Position numbers and translations under genes: made by a program
The notes under the pieces: model-generated
The model's database searches: none
What the model was told of the DNA's origin: nothing
The model's input: the letters and a program-made list of their open reading frames with translations, nothing else
Assembly: GCA_947175035.1 (NCBI GenBank)
Contig: CAMWLG010000005.1
Location: 1 to 64,000, forward strand
From: an uncultured Lachnospiraceae bacterium
GTDB lineage: Bacteria > Bacillota > Clostridia > Lachnospirales > Lachnospiraceae
DNA length: 64,000 nt
Direction: 5' to 3'
Shown: piece by piece, positions 25,594 through 32,159 of the stretch
Layout of the letters: the number at the start of each line of letters is the position of its first letter
Position numbering within the stretch: position 1 is the stretch's first letter

Positions 25594-26818
25594 GACAGAA
25601 AAATATTTAAAAAATTTGATTCAGGAAATGCCAAAGCCAGCGGGAGAGCTTTCATTTACAATGGATCAAGTGGAATTGGGCGAAAGTCAGAATGAACTTA
25701 CAAATATAAAATGGGGAAGAAGGAGATCGGTCAGGTATGTTCTGGCAGCGATCTGTGGGTTATTTATGATTGTTTCTGTTCCGGTTGCGGCTCATATTCC
25801 ATATATTTCAGAGCGTATGCAGATCTTGTCAAATAAGGAGATACAGGATCTTACAGATATGACACAGCAGCAAATGACGGAAGCAGATTTATTTTCCAGA
25901 CCATTATCCAGGGAAGAGCGAATTCGTATGGAAGCTGTGAGGCAGGAATATGAAAATGGCATTTTCCCGAAGGGAGAAATTCTGATTGTGTCAGGAGATG
26001 AACAGATAGATATTGATTATTATTATAATCAAAATACTGGGATGTTCTATTTGCCTGACTCCAGAGAATTGACAGATGAGGAGTTGGGGCAATATATTGA
26101 TTTTTATTATAAAAGGGATTACAGCCTTCAAACACATCAGAACCAGGAGATGGCAGCTAATCCAGCCTTAGAGGACAAGTCCAAAAATGAATTGAGCGAA
26201 GAATTTGTGATACCCCATGAACATAGGGAGATTATTTTGGATTGGCTGAGGCTATATGATATTAGTGATTTGGAGTTGACTGATTTGGAAAACAAGCTGG
26301 AAGTCGAAGGAATCTATCGACCTTCGGAGGATTTTTGCAATTATATTTATTTGTATCCGATGGCAGAGGGGACACTCCGATTTCATATCTCAGAGGATGG
26401 TGACATGAAATTTTTGAATCGGTTAAGTATAGTGCCTTCGGAGGAAGCCGCTAGCGGCACGACAATTCCCAAGCTGAAGCCGCTAGCGGAAACTGACAAA
26501 TTCGAATCCATAAAAAAGGTTCTGGAAGAAAGCCGCAGTATGGATTGGAAGGCATCTTCAGCGTGGTATTTATGCCAATCTGATTCGGAAGGGTATCTTA
26601 GATATGATGCTTTTGGATATTTATTTACGGATGAAGAGGGAAAAGGATGGGTATTTATGTATGAGAATGGAGCAGCATATCCAACCCGGATCATGTACAT
26701 GACCTATGATTGGTGGGTAGATGAGATTAGAAAGGCAGAGAAACTTGAGGAAATCAATGGAGTTAAATTTGACCATAATGTAATTTCCTTGGATATCAAC
26801 ACGGGGGAGGTGTCATGA
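25586..26818 (+). CDS. Probable membrane-anchored anti-sigma factor
   Basis: 410 residues overlapping the sigma gene. A short N-terminal cytoplasmic part (about 1-50, MNKTEKYLKNLIQEMPKP...) leads to one membrane helix (about 52-72, VRYVLAAICGLFMIVSVPVA) and a large extracellular domain of about 335 residues. The place, overlap and topology fit an anti-sigma factor for the upstream ECF sigma. I see no zinc-binding HxxxCxxC motif, so the inhibitory domain is of another type. The extracellular ligand or stress is unknown. Confidence 0.65.
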   Translation: MNKTEKYLKNLIQEMPKPAGELSFTMDQVELGESQNELTNIKWGRRRSVRYVLAAICGLFMIVSVPVAAHIPYISERMQILSNKEIQDLTDMTQQQMTEADLFSRPLSREERIRMEAVRQEYENGIFPKGEILIVSGDEQIDIDYYYNQNTGMFYLPDSRELTDEELGQYIDFYYKRDYSLQTHQNQEMAANPALEDKSKNELSEEFVIPHEHREIILDWLRLYDISDLELTDLENKLEVEGIYRPSEDFCNYIYLYPMAEGTLRFHISEDGDMKFLNRLSIVPSEEAASGTTIPKLKPLAETDKFESIKKVLEESRSMDWKASSAWYLCQSDSEGYLRYDAFGYLFTDEEGKGWVFMYENGAAYPTRIMYMTYDWWVDEIRKAEKLEEINGVKFDHNVISLDINTGEVS

Positions 26819-26857
26819 CCTTGTAATGGTTTTCCTTTATCATTTTTGAGGGATCTA

Positions 26858-26889
26858 TTGACAAAATCGGTTATTTATCATACTATAAT
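26858..26889 (+). promoter_or_regulatory. Promoter of the repeat RNA
   Basis: TTGACA (26858-26863), 17-bp spacer, TACTAT (26881-26886), overlapping a TATAAT at 26884. A perfect 8-bp inverted repeat, CAAAAGTT / AACTTTTG (26894-26901 and 26904-26911), starts at the expected transcription start. It could be a 5' hairpin or an operator. Confidence 0.75.
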
Positions 26890-26892
26890 TAT

Positions 26893-27083
26893 ACAAAAGT
26901 TGTAACTTTTGATATATTGGGAGAAGTACAAGAATATTTCTATTTATTGTTGAAGATAATTATATGGTCGGGTATGAGACTTGAAACCATACCGAGTGGT
27001 CGGAATGGAGACCTAAAACCCATTCGAGTGTAGAGTAAACTACTAAAAATCGCAAGAGGAATGACCTAGTCATTCCTCTTTTT
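26893..27083 (+). ncRNA. Tandem-repeat RNA, candidate type III antitoxin
   Basis: A predicted ~190-nt transcript carrying two adjacent 32-nt repeats at 26965-26996 and 26997-27028. Both have the frame TGGTCG - 6-nt stem - AGACYTRAAAC - 6-nt stem - GAG. The stems are GGTATG/CATACC in the first and GAATGG/CCATTC in the second: four of six pairs differ and all stay complementary. GGTC before each stem can pair with GACT/GACC in the loop, giving an H-type pseudoknot with a 1-nt first loop and an A-rich last loop. A shortened third hairpin (GTAG agtaaa CTAC, 27030-27043) follows. The layout equals that of ToxI-type RNA antitoxins. Confidence 0.65.
27054..27083 (+). terminator. Strong terminator between repeat RNA and toxin-like gene
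   Basis: A perfect 12-bp stem (27054-27065 with 27069-27080), 3-nt loop CTA, T residues to 27083. It ends 7 nt before the AGGAGG site of the next gene, so only read-through transcripts should reach the coding region. Confidence 0.92.
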
Positions 27084-27099
27084 CTACATAGGAGGTTTA

Positions 27100-27717
27100 A
27101 TGTGCATTGTAAGTTTTAAGGAAAGAGTAAAGAACGAAGCGATAGCAAATGCAAGTTTATACCAATTGAATTTTATAAATTATGAGTATTTGGTGTGTTC
27201 GGAGGCTTTTAATAATTCCTATCATATTATCAGATCCGATAAAAGAAATTATCTGCATCTTATCGGAATACATACAACCTTATCTGCAGTGGACTTTTTT
27301 GATAAATGTTTTGATGGTACATTGGATGAAGCAGACTTTGATTTTATAAAACCCAATAAATCTGAAAAATCCGTAAAAGGTTCTGTAAGAGAAAAAATTA
27401 CAGTTTTGCCGAATATGGTGCGATTATTTGAACAAAGATTGCTTGCAGAAGATAATTTTAAGAAGAACAAAGTGGGGTGTGCATTTGCATCATCTGATAA
27501 TAGATGTACCTTAGGTTTTGCTGTGTCAGGGCATCCCAAATCTCTATTAAAGGGAAATGAATTGGAGTCAAGTAAGGTAAAACCTGTGGATTTGATTTTT
27601 CGGAAACAAAGAAGCAGTGAAGGGACATATGATGAGCTTGTTTTCGGAAATAAGGCGGATGTCGCAAAGTATAAAGACAAGATAGTGGATTATATTTCAA
27701 AGGAATTTATTGAATAA
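27100..27717 (+). CDS. PBECR4-like putative nuclease, candidate toxin
   Basis: 205 residues, soluble, pI likely basic to neutral. The sequence fits the PBECR4 pattern (a phage-type Barnase/EndoU/ColicinE5-D/RelE-like nuclease family): YHIIRSDKRNYLHLIGI near residue 45, REKITVLPNMVRLFEQ near 97, then VGCAFASSDNRCTLGFAVSG and KPVDLIFRKQRSSEGTYDEL. The assignment is from memory and should be tested. AGGAGG at 27090-27095 is near-ideal. The gene sits behind a promoter, tandem repeat RNA and terminator, the arrangement of type III toxin-antitoxin loci. It is not recognisably ToxN, CptN or TenpN. Confidence 0.6.
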   Translation: MCIVSFKERVKNEAIANASLYQLNFINYEYLVCSEAFNNSYHIIRSDKRNYLHLIGIHTTLSAVDFFDKCFDGTLDEADFDFIKPNKSEKSVKGSVREKITVLPNMVRLFEQRLLAEDNFKKNKVGCAFASSDNRCTLGFAVSGHPKSLLKGNELESSKVKPVDLIFRKQRSSEGTYDELVFGNKADVAKYKDKIVDYISKEFIE

Positions 27718-27772
27718 GAAAAGTTTTCCTAGGAGTAAAACGTCTATTAAATCTGAATTTGAGGAGGTTAGC

Positions 27773-28099
27773 ATGATGGTTGGAAGAATAGTAGGTCTTG
27801 TATGTTTCTTATTATGTGCTTTTCCTTTTTTGGTTATAAGTATTTATAATAAAGATAGTAGGGAGCCTATTAATTTTTGGAGTGGAGATACCTCACTAAA
27901 AGATAAGGTTAAGGACATAAAGGGTTATAATACTGAAATGGCTGGATTATATAAAAAGTGTGCGATATGTTTCTTATTGACTGGGATTTTATGGGCAGTT
28001 CTTCCTATTGCCGGAATCGTTTTACTTGTGTTTAATTGCTCGGTTGGAATTTATTTAACATATCGGGTTTATAAGGGGATTTTGGAAAGATATTCGTAA
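27773..28099 (+). CDS. Small membrane protein downstream of the toxin-like gene
   Basis: 108 residues with two to three membrane helices (about 4-24, 67-90 and possibly a continuation to 98). The loop contains EPINFWSGDTSLKDKVKDIK then GYNTEMAGLYKK. A similar FWSG/YN pattern occurs in small Firmicutes membrane proteins near DUF3784/SdpI-like families, but I cannot name it firmly. GAGGAGG at 27761-27767 selects the ATG at 27773; a TTG at 27710 overlapping the previous gene is less likely. It is 55 bp behind the nuclease-like gene, so co-transcription is plausible. Confidence 0.7.
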   Translation: MMVGRIVGLVCFLLCAFPFLVISIYNKDSREPINFWSGDTSLKDKVKDIKGYNTEMAGLYKKCAICFLLTGILWAVLPIAGIVLLVFNCSVGIYLTYRVYKGILERYS

Positions 28100-28143
28100 C
28101 TTTCCGTTTGTCAAATAGAACAATATTTCAAGTCCCCTAAAAC

Positions 28144-28172
28144 TTGACAGTTTTCCTCCAATAGAATATGAT
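28144..28172 (+). promoter_or_regulatory. Promoter of the flavodiiron gene
   Basis: TTGACA (28144-28149), 17-bp spacer, TATGAT (28167-28172). It is the only good promoter between 28099 and the fprA start. Confidence 0.65.
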
Positions 28173-28227
28173 AATGAATGCGGGATTCATGCTCTATTCG
28201 AGAGGCATGGCAAGGAGGATTACACAG

Positions 28228-29379
28228 ATGGAGATTACGAAAGATATTTTTTACATTGGTGTCAATGACCATGATATAGACCTGTTTGAAGGTCAGTATG
28301 TCGTTCCTAATGGTATGGCATACAATTCCTATATCATCATGGATGAAAAAATTGCAGTTATGGACACGGTGGATGCCAATTTCAAAGAAGAGTGGCTGGC
28401 AAACATTGACAGCACTTTGAATGGCAGAGAGGTTGATTACCTGATTGTTCAACATATGGAGCCTGACCATTCCGCCAATATTGCAGAATTTATGAGCCAA
28501 CATCCGAAGACCACAGTTGTGGCTTCCGCGGCTGCTTTCCGTATGATGCAGCAGTTTTTTGGAACGGATTATGCGGACTGCCGCATGGTTGTGGGAGAGG
28601 GCGATACCCTTAGCCTTGGCAGGCATAACTTGACCTTTCTGACAGCGCCCATGGTGCATTGGCCTGAAGTCATTGTAACCTATGACAGCACAGATAAAGT
28701 ATTGTTCTCCGCTGACGCTTTTGGAAAATTTGGCGCACTGGATACGGAGGAGGACTGGGCATGTGAAGCCCGCCGCTACTATATCGGTATCGTCGGGAAG
28801 TTTGGCACCCAAGTACAGGCTTTGCTCAAAAAGGCAGCAGGCGTGGACATCAAAACGATCTGCCCTTTACATGGCCCTGTGCTGACAGAAAATCTTGATT
28901 ATTATCTGAATCTGTATCAAATTTGGTCTTCTTACTCCGTGGAGAGTGAGGGTGTGATGATCGCCTACACTTCTGTTTACGGCAACACGGCAGAGGCTGC
29001 GGAGTTTCTCGCTGAGAAGCTGGAGGAAAATGGCTGTCCCAAAATCGTGATGTGCGACCTTGCCCGTGAAGATATGGCAGAGGCTGTGGAGGACGCTTTC
29101 CGTTATGGTAAATTAGTGCTTGCCACAACCACTTACAATGGGGATATCTTCCCTTACATGAAACATTTTATTGACAATCTCACAGAGCGGAATTATCAAA
29201 ACCGCACGGTCGGCATGATTGAGAATGGTTCTTGGGCGCCTGCTGCCATTAAGACCATGAAGAAATTATTGGAGAACAGTAAAAATATCACCTATACCGA
29301 TACAAATGTCACAATTAAGTCAGCTCTCAATGAAGAAAATATTGCCCAGTTGGAGGCAATGGCGAAAGAGTTGTGTTAA
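28228..29379 (+). CDS. fprA: Flavodiiron protein (FprA-type A flavoprotein)
   Basis: 383 residues. An N-terminal metallo-beta-lactamase-fold domain carries a di-iron centre (VQHMEPDHSANIAEF, with His/Glu/Asp ligands, and HWPEVIVTYDSTDKVLFSAD then ICPLHGPVL). The C-terminal flavodoxin domain begins about 250 (IAYTSVYGNTAEAAEFLAEK). It reduces O2 to water or NO to N2O, protecting anaerobes. The start at 28228 is chosen for AAGGAGG 10 bp before; the longer frame from 28168 lacks family similarity. No rubredoxin fusion is present. A promoter for the next transcript overlaps its stop codon. Confidence 0.93.
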   Translation: MEITKDIFYIGVNDHDIDLFEGQYVVPNGMAYNSYIIMDEKIAVMDTVDANFKEEWLANIDSTLNGREVDYLIVQHMEPDHSANIAEFMSQHPKTTVVASAAAFRMMQQFFGTDYADCRMVVGEGDTLSLGRHNLTFLTAPMVHWPEVIVTYDSTDKVLFSADAFGKFGALDTEEDWACEARRYYIGIVGKFGTQVQALLKKAAGVDIKTICPLHGPVLTENLDYYLNLYQIWSSYSVESEGVMIAYTSVYGNTAEAAEFLAEKLEENGCPKIVMCDLAREDMAEAVEDAFRYGKLVLATTTYNGDIFPYMKHFIDNLTERNYQNRTVGMIENGSWAPAAIKTMKKLLENSKNITYTDTNVTIKSALNEENIAQLEAMAKELC

Positions 29380-29399
29380 TTGAAACGACATGGTATAAT
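29371..29399 (+). promoter_or_regulatory. Promoter of the structured leader
   Basis: TTGTGT (29371-29376) overlaps the fprA stop, 17-bp spacer, TATAAT (29394-29399). The sequence TATAATATCCGCAAA also occurs before cca at 33777, with the same TTGTGT -35. Confidence 0.65.
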
Positions 29400-29401
29400 A
29401 T

Positions 29402-29535
29402 CCGCAAAGGGCAGAGTCAAGTGTCCGAATAAACAGATGCCGAGCTTGCTCAGGCAGATGTTTATTTGGATATTTGACGAGCGAAGCGACCCCGAAAAAA
29501 CGAAGGTTTTTCGGGGGTCTGCCCGAGACATGCGG
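29402..29535 (+). ncRNA. Junction-shaped structured leader RNA
   Basis: Nested pairings: CCGCA (29402-29406) with TGCGG (29531-29535), then GGGCAGA (29409-29415) with TCTGCCC (29518-29524). These enclose two hairpins: a long one (29416-29441 with 29453-29478; three G-T pairs and a short internal loop near the tip) and CCCCGAAAAA (29490-29499) with TTTTTCGGGG (29507-29516). All imperfect pairs in the long stem are G-U on the plus strand. It lies in the 5' leader of the cytidylate-kinase-like gene. No known riboswitch is recognised. Confidence 0.55.
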
Positions 29536-29562
29536 TAGTATGAACAAAGCGAGGAACATAGG

Positions 29563-30048
29563 ATGAATTTAGTGATCACCATGAGCCGTAGATATGGAAC
29601 GGGAGCAAGTCTCATCGCTGAGGAATTATCCAAGAAATTAAACATTCCTGTGTATGATAAGGCTTACATCGAGCATGAGCTCGAGGAAAATACTTATGTC
29701 TCAGAGACGGAAGCGATCCGGAAGCTGGCGGAAAGCCCCTGTATTATTTTGGGGCGCTGCGCGTCGGAGATTCTGGAGGGGCAGCCCAATGTTTTCAATG
29801 TATACATAGTAGCTGACAAGGAGGATCGTATCCAGCGTATCATGAAGAAGGAGTCCTTATCTTATGAGGATGCCAAGTCGATGCTGGAACAAAATGACAA
29901 GAAACGTGCAGCCTACTATAATGAAAATACCGGTAAGCTTTGGGGTGATGTAAATAATTACCATATGATATTGGACACTTCCAAGCTGGGTATCGAGAAT
30001 TGTGCGGATATTATGGTGAAATATTTTGAAAAAGTGGAAATTATCTAG
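29563..30048 (+). CDS. Cytidylate-kinase-like family protein
   Basis: 161 residues of the Cytidylate_kin2 type, P-loop fold, substrate unproven. The start MNLVITMSRRYGTGASLIAE contains the degenerate Walker-like SRRYGTGAS. SPCIILGRCASEIL and VYIVADKEDRIQRIMKKESL follow. Family members are usually 190-220 residues; this one lacks the helical insertion between the first helix and the ILGRC strand. AGCGAGGAACATAGG precedes the ATG. The message begins with the structured leader. The terminator lies at 30064-30100. Confidence 0.75.
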   Translation: MNLVITMSRRYGTGASLIAEELSKKLNIPVYDKAYIEHELEENTYVSETEAIRKLAESPCIILGRCASEILEGQPNVFNVYIVADKEDRIQRIMKKESLSYEDAKSMLEQNDKKRAAYYNENTGKLWGDVNNYHMILDTSKLGIENCADIMVKYFEKVEII

Positions 30049-31180
30049 TAAAAGCAAAATAAAGGACTGCATTTCAGAGCGGGAATGCAGTTCTTTTTTT
30101 AAAAAAATTCTTCTCATATTGGCAGTGATTTTATTCATGAGCGGCTTGTTGTTGGTATGGCAGAATCAGCGGGAAGCACAGACCTTATACACGAAGGATT
30201 TGTATACAAAAGATTTGTATGCTATGGATACTCTGTTCTCATTGAGGGTCTATGGGGCGCAGGGGGAGGAAGCCCTGAAACAATGTGAGACAAGGGTGCG
30301 GGAGTTAGAAGGTTTATTGTCTGTGACGAGGCAGGACAGTGATGTCCGGAGGCTGAATGCCAGTGATGGTCAAAATATAGAGGGAATACCTGTCAGCAAG
30401 GATACGTATTCTCTGCTGTCATCAGCGATCAGTCTGGGCGCTGAGACGGAGGGCGCATTGGACATTACACTGTATCCCGTGCTGCGGGAGTGGGGTTTTA
30501 CCACGGGGGAGTATCGGATTCCGGAGGCGGAGCGTATACAGACTCTTATGCAAAAGGTGGATTATCAATCGGTTCTTTTGAAATCTTCCATGTCCGAAGG
30601 GGGAGAAGGAGCGGTCTATGTGCCGGAGGGGGTGGAGATTGACCTGGGTGCCGTGGCAAAGGGTTACACAGGGGATTGTCTTTTGGACATCTTAAGGGAT
30701 ATGGGAGTGACCTCCGCCATGCTTGACTTGGGCGGGAACGTCCAGACCTTGGGAGCAAAGCCGGATGGCTCTCCTTGGAGAATTGCTGTGAGGAATCCAT
30801 TTGACAGGGCGAAGGAATTGGGAGTGTTGGAAATTACTGACAAAGCTGTTATAACCTCCGGAAGCTATGAGCGCTATTTCACAGGGGAGGATGGCAGGGA
30901 TTATTGGCATATTTTGGATCCTGCGGATGGACATCCCGCAGATCATGGGTTGGTGTCCGTGACTGTTGTGGGGGACAGCGGTGTAAGGTGTGACGGTCTT
31001 TCCACGGCGCTTTTTGTGATGGGAAAGGACAAGGCAGTGGATTTTTACCGACGGCAGCAGGATTTTGAGATGCTTCTGGTGACGAAGGAAGGCGGGCTGC
31101 AGATCACGGAAGGTCTTATGGATTGTTTTGAGTGCGGCGAGGACTGGGATGTTGAGATTATTTACAGGGATGAGAGATAA
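30026..31180 (+). CDS. apbE: FAD:protein FMN transferase (ApbE)
   Basis: Transfers FMN from FAD to Thr/Ser of exported or membrane flavoproteins (flavinylation). It has about 384 residues with an N-terminal anchor (KKILLILAVILFMSGLLLVW). ApbE motifs are YAMDTLFSLRVYG, VEIDLGAVAKGYTGDCLLD, LDLGGNVQTLG, VITSGSYERYF and ILDPADGHPA. The start is awkward: the only start codon that keeps the whole anchor is TTG 30026, which overlaps the previous gene and has no clear ribosome binding site, and a terminator lies within the first 25 codons. ATG at 30137 would cut the anchor. It is followed by NusG-II and Gx transporter genes. Confidence 0.88.
   Translation: MKKWKLSSKSKIKDCISERECSSFFKKILLILAVILFMSGLLLVWQNQREAQTLYTKDLYTKDLYAMDTLFSLRVYGAQGEEALKQCETRVRELEGLLSVTRQDSDVRRLNASDGQNIEGIPVSKDTYSLLSSAISLGAETEGALDITLYPVLREWGFTTGEYRIPEAERIQTLMQKVDYQSVLLKSSMSEGGEGAVYVPEGVEIDLGAVAKGYTGDCLLDILRDMGVTSAMLDLGGNVQTLGAKPDGSPWRIAVRNPFDRAKELGVLEITDKAVITSGSYERYFTGEDGRDYWHILDPADGHPADHGLVSVTVVGDSGVRCDGLSTALFVMGKDKAVDFYRRQQDFEMLLVTKEGGLQITEGLMDCFECGEDWDVEIIYRDER
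30064..30100 (+). terminator. Terminator inside the 5' part of apbE
   Basis: A 10-bp stem (30064-30073 with 30084-30093, one G-T pair) and seven T residues, 16 nt after the cytidylate-kinase-like stop. It ends that gene's message but falls within the apbE reading frame. Confidence 0.75.
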
Positions 31181-31520
31181 GACAATCAATACAGTACTTA
31201 TATTTAGTGTGGCTGTTATTTTTCTGGTATCATTGATTCTGAGCATATTCATCTTACAGCCCTCTCAAAGCCATATGGTAGAAATTGTGCAGGATGATAC
31301 TGTGCTTTACACTTTTGATATGGACCAGGCAGAAGACCAGGAATTTACTATTTGTTATGATAATGGCAGTAGCAATACCATCCGTATTCAGAATGGAAAA
31401 ATCTGTGTGGCAGGGGCGGAATGTCCGGATAAGACTTGTGTGAGTATGGGGGAGCTGTATTCGAAAAGTCTGCCCATTGTATGTCTGCCCAATCATTTGA
31501 TTATCAGGTTTGCGGATTAA
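31170..31520 (+). CDS. NusG domain II-containing membrane-anchored protein
   Basis: 116 residues: an N-terminal helix (NTVLIFSVAVIFLVSLILSI) and an extracytoplasmic NusG_II-type beta domain with the conserved cysteines in CVAGAECPDKTCVSMG then PIVCLPNHLIIRF. The start ATG at 31170 lies within the end of apbE (10-bp overlap). The trio ApbE, NusG-II and Gx transporter is a recurrent set in Firmicutes, linked to extracytoplasmic flavin and quinone chemistry; that role is from gene association, not from this sequence. Confidence 0.85.
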   Translation: MRDKTINTVLIFSVAVIFLVSLILSIFILQPSQSHMVEIVQDDTVLYTFDMDQAEDQEFTICYDNGSSNTIRIQNGKICVAGAECPDKTCVSMGELYSKSLPIVCLPNHLIIRFAD

Positions 31521-31530
31521 AGGAGAGGAT

Positions 31531-32058
31531 ATGTCGGTTAAAAGAATGACACAGCTGTCATTACTTACGGCGGCGGCATTGATTTTATATGTGATAGAGC
31601 TTCAGCTTCCGAGTCTTGTTCCCATTCCCGGTGTGAAATTGGGGCTCGCCAATATTATTACGGTGGTAGCGGTGTATCGGTTTCGGCCCTATGAGGCGGC
31701 GATATTGGTGGCAGTCCGGGTGATTTTGGGGGCTTTTTTTGCGGGGAATTTGTCCGCTTTGCTTTTTAGCGGTTGTGGCGCCGCGTTGTGCCTGTGTGGT
31801 ATGCTTTTGTTGGGAAGGGTGATTTCTGTAAAATATATTCCGCTCTGCAGTGTCTTGGGAGCTATGCTGCACAATGCAGGGCAGATCGCCGCGGCGGTGT
31901 GGGTCGTGCAAAGCACAAGCGTGCTGGTTTATCTGCCGATTCTCATGGTTACGGGGGGCATTGCGGGGTTGTTTACGGGTCTGTGCGCTCAGGCGGTGGA
32001 GCGTCGGCTTCCAGCCTCATATCAGCGTAAATCATGTCGATCATCAAAAAAATCATGA
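31531..32058 (+). CDS. Gx transporter family membrane protein
   Basis: 175 residues, five to six membrane helices, formerly called heptaprenyl diphosphate synthase component I. The signature is PSLVPIPGVKLGLANIITVV followed by AILVAVRVILGAFFAGNLSA and GAMLHNAGQIAAAVWVV. Now thought to be an ECF-type substrate-binding membrane component; the substrate is not known here. GGAGAGG precedes the ATG at 31531. It is the last gene of the apbE operon. Confidence 0.85.
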   Translation: MSVKRMTQLSLLTAAALILYVIELQLPSLVPIPGVKLGLANIITVVAVYRFRPYEAAILVAVRVILGAFFAGNLSALLFSGCGAALCLCGMLLLGRVISVKYIPLCSVLGAMLHNAGQIAAAVWVVQSTSVLVYLPILMVTGGIAGLFTGLCAQAVERRLPASYQRKSCRSSKKS

Positions 32059-32159
32059 AAAATCCTTGAAAAATATGTGAAATGCCTTTTCAATTTGCAA
32101 AAAATGCGTTAAAATATATAACACTGTGCAAAGCATATCAGGAAGGAGATTGTAATAAA

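Noticed and set aside
26965-27043. CRISPR-like array
   Set aside because: Only two units, no spacers, repeats adjacent, stems vary with compensation, and no cas genes nearby.
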